DNA of 64,000 nucleotides from contig NZ_QRGA01000006.1 of NCBI RefSeq assembly GCF_003367175.1, positions 62,001 through 126,000 of the forward strand, given 5' to 3'. Origin of the DNA: Trinickia dinghuensis (GTDB taxonomy: Bacteria; Pseudomonadota; Gammaproteobacteria; Burkholderiales; Burkholderiaceae). The notes under the pieces are model-generated. The model saw only the letters and a list, made by a program, of their open reading frames with translations, was not told the origin of the DNA and did no database searches. Positions 55,001-63,162 of this stretch are shown piece after piece (position 1 is the stretch's first letter; each line of letters begins with the position of its first letter). The position numbers were made by a program, and so were the translations under genes.

Positions 55001-55246
55001 CGACTGCATATAGAGCATGTTCTCGACGCCGTTGATCTGCTCTTCCAGCGGCGAGGCCACGGTCTCCGCGATCACCTTCGGGTTCGCGCCCGGATACTGG
55101 GCGTGAACGACGACTGACGGCGGCACCACCTCGGGGTACTCGGAGATCGGCAGCTGGAACAGCGAGATCACACCTGCCAGCAGGATCAGGACCGACATCA
55201 CCCCTGCGAAGATAGGTCGGTCGATAAAGAATTTAGAAATGTTCAT
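52052..55246 (-). CDS. bpeF: RND multidrug efflux transporter (BpeF/CeoB type)
   Basis: This 1064-residue AcrB-like protein has the HAE1 landmarks: 'MNISKFFIDRPIFAGVMSVL' at the N-terminus, the proton-relay Asp pair in 'AIGIVVDDAIVVVENVERNI', two large periplasmic loops and 'ALYESLTLPLAVILIVPMSV' in the second half. By operon context it belongs to the BpeEF-OprC/CeoAB-OpcM pump, which in relatives exports chloramphenicol, trimethoprim and fluoroquinolones; specificity here is inferred. Confidence 0.93.
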   Translation of the reverse strand: MNISKFFIDRPIFAGVMSVLILLAGVISLFQLPISEYPEVVPPSVVVHAQYPGANPKVIAETVASPLEEQINGVENMLYMQSQANSDGNLTLTVTFKLGTDPDKAQQLVQNRVSQALPRLPDDVQRLGVTTIKSSPTLTMVVHLISPDNRYDMTYLRNYALLNVKDRLERISGVGEVQLWGSGDYAMRIWLDPNKLAERNLTASDVVNAIREQNVQVAAGVIGGSPSLPGVPLQLSVNARGRLQTTDQFGAIVVKTAPDGGVTYLRDVARVELAASEYGLRSLLDNKPAVALAINQQPGANSLAISDQVRADMAELKKDFPAGVDYSIVYDPTQFVRSSIEAVIHTLLEAIALVVIVVIVFLQTWRASIIPLVAVPVSIVGTFSLLLAFGFSINALSLFGMVLAIGIVVDDAIVVVENVERNISAGLTARAATYRAMREVSGPIIAIALTLVAVFVPLAFMSGLTGQFYKQFAMTIAISTVISAFNSLTLSPALCAILLRGHDAPKDWLTRAMDRVFGGFFNQFNKVFKRGSQKYGRGVTGVLGRKSLMLGVYAVLLGATVLITHVVPGGFVPAQDKEYLIAFAQLPNGATLDRSEEVIREMGDIAMKQPGVEHAVAFPGLSVNGFTNSSSAGIVFVTLKPFKDRGSKALSAGAIAGALNMKYAGIKGAFVAVFPPPPVLGLGTLGGFKLQLEDRGALGYAQLDEATQAFIKRAQQAPELGPLFTSYQINVPQLNVDLDRVKAKQLGVSVTDVFDTMQIYLGSLYVNDFNRFGRVYQVRVQADAPFRAHPDDILQLKTRNASGEMVPLSSLVTVSPTFGPEMVVRYNGYTAADINGGPAPGYSSGQAQAAIERIAKESLPRGVKFEWTDLTYQQVLAGNSAIWVFPISVLLVFLVLAALYESLTLPLAVILIVPMSVLSALTGVWLLHGDNNIFTQIGLMVLVGLASKNAILIVEFARELEHDGRTPVAAAIEASRLRLRPILMTSIAFIMGVVPLVLSSGAGSEMRHAMGIAVFFGMLGVTLFGLMLTPVFYVVLRKLAGGTIHVAGKDSQKESDLEPEMSDA

Positions 55247-55290
55247 GTCGCTTTCTGAGTAATTGAAACGCCTCGCTTCGAAGCGATATC

Positions 55291-56502
55291 TCAGGAATTC
55301 GTCGATTGGCCGCCCGCGTCAGAGCTCGCGTTAGCGTTGCCGCCCGTCGGATCGTCGGTCATCGGCACCATGTGCGCCCGCACGGTCTGGCCCGGACGCA
55401 CGCGCTGGACACCGTTGACGACGATGCGGTCGCCCACGCTCAGCCCTGCCGTGATCACGCGCAGATTGCCGTGCTCCGAGCCGAGCTTCACTTCGCGGTA
55501 AGCGACCTTGCCTTGCGCGTCGACGGCCAGTACGAACTTCTTGTCTTGGTCGGTGCCGATCGCGGCTTCGTCGATCAGGAGAGCCGAGTGCGGCTCGCCG
55601 CCGCCCACCTTGACGCGCGCATACAAGCCCGGCACGAGCGTGCCGTCCGCATTGTCGAAACGCGCGCGCACGCGAATCGTGCCCGACGACGTATCGAGCC
55701 GGTTGTCGACCGATGCGATCACGCCCTTGCGCGAATAGCCCGTTTCGTCGGCGAGCCCGAGATCGACTGGTACGTCCGTGCCGTTGCGCGCGCGCCCGAT
55801 GTACTTGAGGTACGTCTGCTCGTCGACGTCGAACGACGCGTAGATCGGCGAAACCGAAACGAGCGTCGTCAGCGGCGCGGCGTTCGCACCCGACGAGACC
55901 ACGTTGCCCACTGTTATCTCAGCACGCGACACGCGGCCGGCGACGGGCGCCGTGATCGTCGTATAGCCGAGGTTGATCTGCGCGGTCTCGAGCGCGGCCT
56001 GCGCCGCTTTCACATCGGCGGCCGCCGACAGGGCGTTGTTCTGCTTCTCGTCGTAGTCGCGCTTGGCGATCGCGTTGTCGGCCATCAGGCGCTGCGCGCG
56101 CTGCCAGTCGGTTTGTGCATAGCTCTCGCGCGCCTTGGCCGCGGCAAGCTGCGCCTGGGTGCGATCGACTTCGGCCGCATAGGGGCGCTGATCGATCACG
56201 AACAACGTTTGCCCTTTCTTCACGAGCGCGCCGTCCTTGAAGTCGACCGCCACGATCGTGCCCGACACCTGCGGACGAATGTCGACCTTGTCGACGGCCT
56301 CGAGCCGGCCCGAGTACGACTGCCAATCGGTGACGGTCTTGTTCAGGACGTTGGCGACGTCGACCTCCGGCGCCATCGGTGCGGCTTGCGCAGGCGCGCT
56401 CGCATTGACGCGAATCGCACTGAACGCACCGATACCGGCAACCGCGGCCACGGCCAGGACCGCGTAGGCGATGCGATTTCGAGAAAGAGGTTTCTTGGAC
56501 AT
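55291..56502 (-). CDS. bpeE: RND pump periplasmic adaptor (BpeE/CeoA type)
   Basis: This 403-residue membrane-fusion protein has an N-terminal signal or anchor ('IAYAVLAVAAVAGIGAFSAI'), the lipoyl half-motifs 'KVDIRPQVSGTIVAVDFKDG' and 'LGYTTITAPVAGRVSRAEIT', a helical hairpin between them and a beta-barrel and membrane-proximal part. There is no lipobox Cys, unlike AcrA. It links the transporter to the outer-membrane channel. Confidence 0.92.
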   Translation of the reverse strand: MSKKPLSRNRIAYAVLAVAAVAGIGAFSAIRVNASAPAQAAPMAPEVDVANVLNKTVTDWQSYSGRLEAVDKVDIRPQVSGTIVAVDFKDGALVKKGQTLFVIDQRPYAAEVDRTQAQLAAAKARESYAQTDWQRAQRLMADNAIAKRDYDEKQNNALSAAADVKAAQAALETAQINLGYTTITAPVAGRVSRAEITVGNVVSSGANAAPLTTLVSVSPIYASFDVDEQTYLKYIGRARNGTDVPVDLGLADETGYSRKGVIASVDNRLDTSSGTIRVRARFDNADGTLVPGLYARVKVGGGEPHSALLIDEAAIGTDQDKKFVLAVDAQGKVAYREVKLGSEHGNLRVITAGLSVGDRIVVNGVQRVRPGQTVRAHMVPMTDDPTGGNANASSDAGGQSTNS

Positions 56503-56547
56503 TGTCGAGGCTCCGGGGTGTGGTGACTTGTTGTATGACGTTCGAAC

Positions 56548-57423
56548 TCAGCCCGCTGTGACAGCGCGGGCCCGAAGATGGCATTCGAAAAAACGCGACG
56601 CATCTTGCAAAGCTTGCGGATCGTACGCGATTCGCTCGTGAGTCGCGTTCGAGTAGCGCATGACCTGCGTGGGCACGCCCGCGCCGATCAGCCGGGCGGC
56701 GTACGTTTCCGCTTCGACGTGCAGCACGTCGTTGCGCGCCGTCGCGATGAACATGGGCGGCAAGCCCGCGAGCCGCGCCGATTCGAGCGGCGCCGCGTAC
56801 GGATGCATGCGCTGCGAGGCCTTCGGCAAATAGGCGCGGTAGCTCGCGAGACATTGGCGCGACGAGATATCCGAATCGACGATGCGCTCGTCGGCCAGGC
56901 ACGTCATGCTCGGATCGAGCATGGGACTGAACATCGCCAGCGCGCCGATGCGCACGTCGCCGCGATCGCGCGCCATGAACGCGAGACCGTTCGCGACGTG
57001 CCCGCCCGCGCAATGGCCCGCGGCAAACAGCCGCTTACCATCGCCGCCGATCGCCTTGCCCGCGCCTTCCGCCCAGCGCGCCGCGCGGTAGGCGTCTTCG
57101 AGCGCGGCCGGAAACGGATGCTTCGGCGCGAGCGAATAGCCTACGGAGATGACCAATACCGGCAGGTGCTCGGCGAAATGCCGCGCGGCGAGATCGCCGT
57201 CGTCGAGCGAGCCGCCGACGAATGCGCCGCCATGAAAATAAAGCATGACCGGCAACGAGCCTACCCCGGCGCGGCGATAAAGCCGTACCTGGATATTGCT
57301 TTCATAACCGGCAATCTGTGCCTCGTTGACCTCGAGCGGGTGTGTGCCCCAAGGCGACCCCGCCGGCAGACCACGGGAAGGCGTAGTTCGCATGTTCGAA
57401 CGCGCAAAGCGCAACAGTTTCAC
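56548..57423 (-). CDS. llpE: Lipase-like alpha/beta hydrolase of the efflux operon, Cys in place of the nucleophile Ser
   Basis: This 291-residue hydrolase has the hormone-sensitive-lipase oxyanion motif 'LYFHGGAFVGG' (His64). The family nucleophile box GDSAGG reads 'AAGHCAGGHVANG', with Cys138 where Ser is expected. Asp232 in 'ATARNDVLHVEAE' and His262 in 'SNATHERIAYD' could complete a triad. It heads the bpeEF-oprC operon exactly as llpE does in B. pseudomallei and B. cenocepacia. Whether Cys138 supports catalysis is unknown. Confidence 0.85.
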   Translation of the reverse strand: MKLLRFARSNMRTTPSRGLPAGSPWGTHPLEVNEAQIAGYESNIQVRLYRRAGVGSLPVMLYFHGGAFVGGSLDDGDLAARHFAEHLPVLVISVGYSLAPKHPFPAALEDAYRAARWAEGAGKAIGGDGKRLFAAGHCAGGHVANGLAFMARDRGDVRIGALAMFSPMLDPSMTCLADERIVDSDISSRQCLASYRAYLPKASQRMHPYAAPLESARLAGLPPMFIATARNDVLHVEAETYAARLIGAGVPTQVMRYSNATHERIAYDPQALQDASRFFECHLRARAVTAG

Positions 57424-57431
57424 GATGTTGC

Positions 57432-57487
57432 GAATTGTGTGTTCGGCAGAGTTCCGGATAAATGCCTATAATCCGGCAACACAATTC
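57432..57487. promoter_or_regulatory. Nested inverted repeats and TATAAT box between llpE and the divergent LysR gene
   Basis: Outer arms GAATTGTGT (57432-57440) and ACACAATTC (57479-57487) are exact complements 38 bases apart. Inner arms CCGGAT (57454-57459) and ATCCGG (57471-57476) lie within. A TATAAT at 57467-57472 points towards the LysR gene. This is the expected site for the LysR regulator of the pump. Confidence 0.65.
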
Positions 57488-57594
57488 ACTGCGCCCGAAC
57501 AATAGATCTCATTAATTGGGAATGTTGGGCAGCATCTCGGCAACCCCGGTGTGCAAAGGCGGTGAGTCATTCATTCTTCTATCGGAGAACGAAG

Positions 57595-58599
57595 ATGGAT
57601 CGCCTTCAGGCCATGCAAGTCTTCACACGTGTGGTCGACACGAACAGCTTCACGAAGGCCGCGGAGACGCTCGATCTGCCGCGTGCCTCGGTCACCACGA
57701 TCATTCAGAACCTGGAGTCGCACCTCGGCGTGCGGCTCATGCATCGTACGACGCGGCGGCTGAGCCTCACACCCGACGGTGCCGCCTATTATGAGCGATG
57801 CGTGCGCATTTTGGCGGACGTCGAAGAAACCGAGAGCAGCCTGCAAAACGGCAGCAAGAAACCGCACGGCAAATTGCGCGTGGACATGCCGGGCTCGCTC
57901 GGGCGCACGATCGTCATTCCGGCGCTCTGCGAATTCCGCACGCGCTACCCGGACATCGATCTGCAACTCGGCTTCTCCGATCGGCCCGTCGATCTGCTGC
58001 AAGAAAACGTCGATTGCGTGCTGCGCGTCGGCGCCCTGCAGGATTCGTCGCTCGTCGCGCGCCGGATCGGTTTGTTCGAAGGCGTCACGTGTGCCTCGCC
58101 CGAGTACCTCGCCCGCGCGGGCGAGCCGCGCACGCTCGAGGAATTGACCCAGTACCAAGCCGTCAATTACTTCTCGAGCAAGACGGGCCGCACTTTCGAT
58201 TGGTCGTTTCTCGTCGACGGCAAGGAAGTCGAGGTGAAGATGCCCGGCTCCGTCTCCGTCAACGATGCAGACGCCTACGTGACCTGCGCGCTCGAAGGCT
58301 TCGGCCTCATTCAGATGGCGCATTTCATGGTGTTGCCGCATCTGCGCTCGGGCGCGCTCAAGGAAGTGCTGCCCGAATGGAAGCCGCTGCCGATGCCGAT
58401 TTCGGCCGTCTATCCGCACAGCCGCCATCTTTCGCCAAAGGTACGCGTATTCGTAGACTGGGTGGCCGAAGTGTTCGATCGCTGCCCGCTGCTGAGCGGG
58501 CGCGAAAGCCTCGACACCGTGTGCAGCAAGCGCACGCCGGAAGAACGGGAAAACGCGCCGGCACTCGATACGCCGGTGCTCACGGAGTGGGTGGTTTAA
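57595..58599 (+). CDS. bpeT: LysR family regulator of the efflux operon (BpeT/CeoR-like)
   Basis: This 334-residue protein has a winged helix ('MDRLQAMQVFTRVVDTNSF', 'RLMHRTTRRLSLTPDGAAYY') and an effector domain ('GKLRVDMPGSLGRTIVIPAL', 'VDCVLRVGALQDSSLVARRI'), with a C-terminal tail longer than in most LysR proteins. It is divergent from llpE, as bpeT/ceoR are in relatives, and should act at the dyads in the 171-base gap. CGGAGAA precedes the ATG at 57595; an upstream ATG at 57562 is less likely. Confidence 0.82.
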   Translation: MDRLQAMQVFTRVVDTNSFTKAAETLDLPRASVTTIIQNLESHLGVRLMHRTTRRLSLTPDGAAYYERCVRILADVEETESSLQNGSKKPHGKLRVDMPGSLGRTIVIPALCEFRTRYPDIDLQLGFSDRPVDLLQENVDCVLRVGALQDSSLVARRIGLFEGVTCASPEYLARAGEPRTLEELTQYQAVNYFSSKTGRTFDWSFLVDGKEVEVKMPGSVSVNDADAYVTCALEGFGLIQMAHFMVLPHLRSGALKEVLPEWKPLPMPISAVYPHSRHLSPKVRVFVDWVAEVFDRCPLLSGRESLDTVCSKRTPEERENAPALDTPVLTEWVV

Positions 58600-58833
58600 C
58601 TCGACCTACCGCAGTCTGCGCGGTCTAGCGCAGCTTAGCGCCTACATCCAAGGCCGCATCGAATGCCTCCAGCGCCCCGCCCGGCGTGCTGGAGCGCGAT
58701 TGTTCTGCCACACTGACAAATTATTTCGCAAAACTCGGGTTTATCCTGATTCCTGGGGCGCCTACATTTGCACCTGTCGCGACGCCGATCACCGGCAACG
58801 CACCCGATACATCGAATCGACAGGAGCAATATC

Positions 58834-59133
58834 ATGAAGCGCACTCTCATCGCCGCCCTTTTTGTTTCGCTTTTCGCCAGCACCGCCGCGTTCGCCGGCG
58901 GCAGCATCGGCCATAACGGTTCGTACCAAGACGCCCCCGTGGCCAGCACGAGCACGAAGACGCGCGCCGAAGTCCGGGCCGAAATCGTCGCCGCGCGTCA
59001 AGACGGTACGTTGCCGTCGATGAACAAGCAAAGCTATCCGGACCTGAGCCTTGCCGGCCAAGCGCAAGCGGAGCGTTATGCGATGAACGAGCACGGCAAT
59101 TCGGGCGTCCAAGTCGCTCGCGCAGGCAACTAA
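58834..59133 (+). CDS. DUF4148 small secreted protein
   Basis: This 99-residue protein has a signal peptide ('MKRTLIAALFVSLFASTAAF', cleavage after AFA) and the DUF4148 block 'KTRAEVRAEIVAARQDGTLP' followed by 'NKQSYPDLS'. The family is abundant in Burkholderiaceae and periplasmic; function unknown. CAGGAG lies about eight bases before the ATG. A 7-base dyad (58667-58673 and 58688-58694) sits in the gap after the LysR gene. Confidence 0.85.
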   Translation: MKRTLIAALFVSLFASTAAFAGGSIGHNGSYQDAPVASTSTKTRAEVRAEIVAARQDGTLPSMNKQSYPDLSLAGQAQAERYAMNEHGNSGVQVARAGN

Positions 59134-59212
59134 GCCTCGAGCAGTTTCAGTTTCGGTTTCAGTTGCAGCTTTAGTGGGCCAACTCCGCACCCCTAACTAT
59201 AAGGAGTCCTAA

Positions 59213-59416
59213 ATGTTCGACGTAGCCACTTCCGTACTCGATCATTGGGACAGCGACACGCCGGTCTGGACGCCGTTCGTGCCGCGGCGGCAAAACGCCG
59301 CCGCGGCCGACGCGCTCAGTGCTGCGGCACGCCGTCTCGCCATTCGCTCCAATGCGTCGCAATCGCCTGCACGAGCGGGTTGCCCGTCAAGTACAGGTTC
59401 GAGAGCGCAACGGTAA
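59213..59416 (+). CDS. Doubtful 67-residue ORF with a good ribosome-binding site
   Basis: AAGGAG lies eight bases before an ATG, and the first 27 residues ('MFDVATSVLDHWDSDTPVWT') look protein-like. The rest is Ala/Arg-rich and lies antisense to the end of the purine nucleoside permease. I recognise no family. It may be a real short protein, a truncated gene or chance. Confidence 0.25.
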   Translation: MFDVATSVLDHWDSDTPVWTPFVPRRQNAAAADALSAAARRLAIRSNASQSPARAGCPSSTGSRAQR

Positions 59417-60377
59417 AGCCGCCTTGCGCGGCGTAGTTCAGCAGATTGTCGGCGCTCGTCTGGCCCGCGTAGGGACGATCGAAGTCGGATCCCGCACGCA
59501 GGTCGGCGACGCGCGAGAGGTCGACGCGATGCGCATTCGCGGCGCGCGTCAGCGCTTCGTACGTCGCATTGTCCTCTTGCTGCGTCGTGCAGTAGGTCCC
59601 GTTGCCGTCGGTCATGATCTTCATCCAGTCGCGTGCGCGCTGGCCGATGTCCGTGCCTGAAAACCAGGTATCGCCGGCAAGCGTGTCGCATTGGATGACC
59701 GCGGGCGGCTGGTTTGCCGGTGCGTAGCCGAACTTGGCGCGCGCCGATTGCGCTTGCGTGCTATCGGTCAGCACGACATTGCGCGACAGCGCGTACGCGG
59801 CATCGGCAAGCTTCGTATTCAGCTGAAACACCTCGGTCTTGTAATCGAGCGGAGGCTTCTGGGTCGGGCTTGTCGTATTGATGCCGAGATAGCCCGTATT
59901 CCAACCCGGGGGAATTTCACGCCCATCGAGTTCCCACTGGATCCCGAAGTCGACGAGGTATTTCGCCCAAGCGGCGGAGCCGATCGTGCCCTGCTGTGGG
60001 TCGATGCCGGCAATCCCGGCGATCAAGAAGTAGGTGTGCCGCAGATCGAAACGCGGAGAGAACGCGAGCGCCATCGTGGAAGCGGCGGCGTTCGCGTGTC
60101 CCATGCCGGTCGTCATCACGCAGATGTCCTGCTTGTTGCAATGGACGTCGGGATAATCGGGCGACAAGCCCGCAACCGGAATCGACTCCCACGGGCCGAG
60201 TTTATCTAGCCAGACCTGTCCTTCCGGTGCAAACATCGAAATGATCATGACCTTGACGTGGCGGCCGTGAGAGCCGTTTTCGGCAAAGCTCGAGTCGTTG
60301 TCTTGCGCGTTCGAGGCCGTGGCCGCGCAAGCCGTTAGCGCGATGGCGCCGATCGACATGATGGTGCGAGTAAGCAT
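59316..60377 (-). CDS. Purine nucleoside permease (NUP family) domain protein
   Basis: This 353-residue protein has a signal peptide ('MSIGAIALTACAATASNAQD') and the NUP-family blocks 'VKVMIISMFAPEGQVWLDKL', 'CVMTTGMGHANAAASTMALA', 'YFLIAGIAGIDPQQGTIGSA' and 'TDGNGTYCTTQQEDNATYEA'. The fold resembles purine nucleoside phosphorylases, so the family's 'permease' name may not reflect catalysis. The protein is predicted to be periplasmic. Confidence 0.85.
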   Translation of the reverse strand: MLTRTIMSIGAIALTACAATASNAQDNDSSFAENGSHGRHVKVMIISMFAPEGQVWLDKLGPWESIPVAGLSPDYPDVHCNKQDICVMTTGMGHANAAASTMALAFSPRFDLRHTYFLIAGIAGIDPQQGTIGSAAWAKYLVDFGIQWELDGREIPPGWNTGYLGINTTSPTQKPPLDYKTEVFQLNTKLADAAYALSRNVVLTDSTQAQSARAKFGYAPANQPPAVIQCDTLAGDTWFSGTDIGQRARDWMKIMTDGNGTYCTTQQEDNATYEALTRAANAHRVDLSRVADLRAGSDFDRPYAGQTSADNLLNYAAQGGFTVALSNLYLTGNPLVQAIATHWSEWRDGVPQH

Positions 60378-60451
60378 GGGCGTTCCTTTGGATTCGTGAT
60401 TGTTGGAGAGAATCGCTTGCTGACGCGGGTACTGCGCGCGTCAGTATAGAA

Positions 60452-60469
60452 GAGGGACGCCCATCCCTC
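60452..60469 (-). terminator. Possible terminator after the mscS-type gene
   Basis: GAGGGA (60452-60457) and TCCCTC (60464-60469) are exact complements around a six-base loop, directly after the TAA of the channel gene read on the minus strand. The run following it is only partly T-rich. Confidence 0.4.
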
Positions 60470-60470
60470 G

Positions 60471-63029
60471 TTATTTGTCTGCGGAAGGTGCCTCGCCTCG
60501 CCCTTTTTCGTTCGCCTTGTTGGTCTCGTTCGCTTCGTTCGTTCCTTCCGCCTCGGTTTTTGCCGCTTGCGCTTGGCCGGCCGCGGCGTCGGCATCGCCC
60601 TTGATGTCGTCCGGCGGCGGCGCGCTGCGATCCTTCGGCGGCACCAGCACGTTGCGCAGCGGATTCGCGATGACGATATCGCGCTCGCGGAACAGTTCGG
60701 CGATGCGGCGGTTGAATTCGCGCTGAATCGGCCACCGTGCCGAGTCGCGGCACTGGACCTGACCGACGAGCGTCACCATGGAACCGTCAACCTGATCGAC
60801 GCCCCAGAAGCTGAAATCGCTGATGATGCCGTCCTTGAACTTCGGATCGTCGCGCAGTTGAGCGCCGATTTCCTTCAGCGTCGCCGTGGCAAGCTCGATG
60901 TCTTGTCCATAGGCGATGCTGACCTTGACCGCCGCATTGCCGAGCCCGCGGTTCGAATTCGTCACCGTCGAGACCGAGCTGAACGGCACCGTATGCAGTG
61001 CGCCGTCGCCGCCTCGCAAGCGTACGGTCCGTATCGACAGATACTCGACCGTTCCCGACACACCCGCGAGCGTCACCCAATCGCCGACCTGCATCGCGTT
61101 TTCCATCAGCAGGAACATCCCCGTGATGAAATCCTGCACGAGCTTTTGCGAGCCGAAGCCGAGCGCCACGCCGAAAATGCTCGCGCCCGCCAGCAGCGGC
61201 CCGATGTTGACGCCGATCTCGCTCAGGCCCGTCAGCCCGATGACGAGGGCGATACCGACGAGCAGCGCGGTGCGCAGCATCGGCAGCAACGTTCGCAAGC
61301 GCGCCGCCCGCATGAGGTCGCCCGCGTCGGTCCAGCGCAGCAGACGGCGCTCGATCGACGTATTGATGACCTCCCAAACCAGCAGCGCGATGAAAGCGGC
61401 GACGGCAATGGTCACGCAGGCCGACATCAATCGGCGGCCGATGAAGTTGCCGGTGAAGAGGTGCAAGGCATGGATGTCCCACACCCGCAGGATCAGCGTG
61501 ACGCCCACGATGAGGATGACGAGCCACACCAAGCGGCGCAGCCACGGGTAGTAGCGCTGGGCGCGCTGCAGCGCGATCGAGGCAGGCTGGCCGTTGTTCG
61601 GCTTGAAGATGCGGCCGAGAATCCCGAACGTTACGATCGCTATGACACGCGCGCAGATGAGAATCAAAAGCGACAGCCCGCCGTGCTCGAGCAAGGCTTG
61701 GTAGCCGTTGCGCACGTCGAGCGCCCAGATGAACCACAGCGCCATCACCAGGAACACGGCGACCGCCGCCCAAACATCGGCGAGCCAATTGGCCAGGAAA
61801 CGCAGCAGTCCGGACTTCGCGCATTTCGATCGGATCCAGCCGGCAACGGGGCGGCGAATCTGCAAGATCAGAATCGCGATCATCACGTGGCCGATGAGCG
61901 CCACGGCTTTCTGGATCCCAAGGTGGGCCTCCGCCGTCAGGCCGAGCGATACCGGCGTCTCGGACATCGCGACGCCGCCCCCGAGGACGACGACGAGACG
62001 CAGGATCCAGCGCTCGCTAAAGGCGGCCCAGATGTCGCCGAGCGGCAGCAGGCGCAGCCTCGGCGCATCGCCGGCGAACAAGAACCCGCTCGCGAGCAGG
62101 ACCGCTCGCGCGACGGCATAGACCTCGATCACGGTCTGCACGACGTCGGCTTCCTGGGTGCCGTCATCCGTCAGCAGCGACATCGCGACAACTGCCACGC
62201 CGATGAACGCCGCGAGCGGAATCGCTTCGAGCAGCGTGTGCAGCAAGGCATAAGGCAGGCGCTGCAGCACCGACCAATGCTGGCCCGCGTGGGCCGCGTT
62301 GCGCTGATTGCGAGCCGCGCGCAGCGCGTGTTCGTCGATGCTCGCGGCGGGCACGTTCGCATTGAGCGTGCTCACCTCGGCGTCGGCCCGCGCGTTGGCG
62401 GCGTTCGCGGCATCCGTTCCACCGTTCGCACCCGCTTCGCTCTGGCCTTCGGCCTTGCCGACGGCCAGCGCGGCCACGCGCTTTCTAAGCAGCCAAGTGA
62501 AGAACCAACTCACGAGCCACGCGGGAACAAGCGTGGCCACGAGCGTCCAGCCCAACTGTTCGAGCTGTGCGCGCCCCTCCTTGCTCGTGATTTCGTAGCC
62601 CCACCAGGCGCGCACGGAGCGCACGTCGAGCAAGGCGCCCGCGGAATGGCGCAACGATGTCCCAACCTTCCGAATGGAGTTGACGGTGGAGTGAGAGATC
62701 TGCGAGACGAGCCCGTTCGAGGCGATCGCCGACAGGACGGCCGATGCGCTTTTGGGGGGCGCGGCCGCGGGCGCGCTGGCGGCGGGCGGCGTGGCAAGCG
62801 CGCCGGCCGCCGCAATGGCGCGCAGCGTGTCTTCCATCTGCGAGCGCGACTTCGGATCGCCGAGCACTTGCAGCGCGTGCTTGGCCTGCTCGGGTGTCAG
62901 AACGACCGTGGAAGGGTTGGAGACGGGCTGCGCCGCCGCGGGCGCCGAAGCCGGCGCCGCATACGCGGAAGAATCGCAATACGATAAGAACAATAGGCAG
63001 AGTAAGCAGGCGGACAGAAATTTGCGCAT
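60471..63029 (-). CDS. Large MscS-type mechanosensitive channel
   Basis: This 852-residue protein has a signal peptide ('FLSACLLCLLFLSYCDSSAY'), a periplasmic Ala/Pro-rich part, about eleven membrane helices and a C-terminal MscS core with 'LLAGASIFGVALGFGSQKLV' (pore helix), 'FITGMFLLMENAMQVGDWVT' and 'TVEYLSIRTVRLRGGDGALH'. A long cytoplasmic tail is Ala/Glu/Asn-rich. It resembles the multi-helix MscK/YbdG-like group and should release solutes on hypoosmotic shock. The signal peptide favours the start at 63029 over 63068. Confidence 0.88.
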   Translation of the reverse strand: MRKFLSACLLCLLFLSYCDSSAYAAPASAPAAAQPVSNPSTVVLTPEQAKHALQVLGDPKSRSQMEDTLRAIAAAGALATPPAASAPAAAPPKSASAVLSAIASNGLVSQISHSTVNSIRKVGTSLRHSAGALLDVRSVRAWWGYEITSKEGRAQLEQLGWTLVATLVPAWLVSWFFTWLLRKRVAALAVGKAEGQSEAGANGGTDAANAANARADAEVSTLNANVPAASIDEHALRAARNQRNAAHAGQHWSVLQRLPYALLHTLLEAIPLAAFIGVAVVAMSLLTDDGTQEADVVQTVIEVYAVARAVLLASGFLFAGDAPRLRLLPLGDIWAAFSERWILRLVVVLGGGVAMSETPVSLGLTAEAHLGIQKAVALIGHVMIAILILQIRRPVAGWIRSKCAKSGLLRFLANWLADVWAAVAVFLVMALWFIWALDVRNGYQALLEHGGLSLLILICARVIAIVTFGILGRIFKPNNGQPASIALQRAQRYYPWLRRLVWLVILIVGVTLILRVWDIHALHLFTGNFIGRRLMSACVTIAVAAFIALLVWEVINTSIERRLLRWTDAGDLMRAARLRTLLPMLRTALLVGIALVIGLTGLSEIGVNIGPLLAGASIFGVALGFGSQKLVQDFITGMFLLMENAMQVGDWVTLAGVSGTVEYLSIRTVRLRGGDGALHTVPFSSVSTVTNSNRGLGNAAVKVSIAYGQDIELATATLKEIGAQLRDDPKFKDGIISDFSFWGVDQVDGSMVTLVGQVQCRDSARWPIQREFNRRIAELFRERDIVIANPLRNVLVPPKDRSAPPPDDIKGDADAAAGQAQAAKTEAEGTNEANETNKANEKGRGEAPSADK

Positions 63030-63162
63030 AGAAACGTGAGGAAGAAACGCCAAAGACAGGGAGCGCAAGCCGCGAATAGACCGTGGCAGCGCGCTCGATC
63101 CCCATCTGACTCCGTTCTTACCCGAACGATCCCGAAAACTTGCCGCCGGTCGCCTTCGACCG

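Noticed and set aside
58667-58694. 7-base dyad after the LysR gene as a terminator
   Set aside because: No T-run follows on either strand, so it is mentioned only in passing.
60567-62987. 806-codon open frame on the plus strand
   Set aside because: It lies opposite the mechanosensitive channel gene, whose signal peptide, helices and pore motifs are clear.
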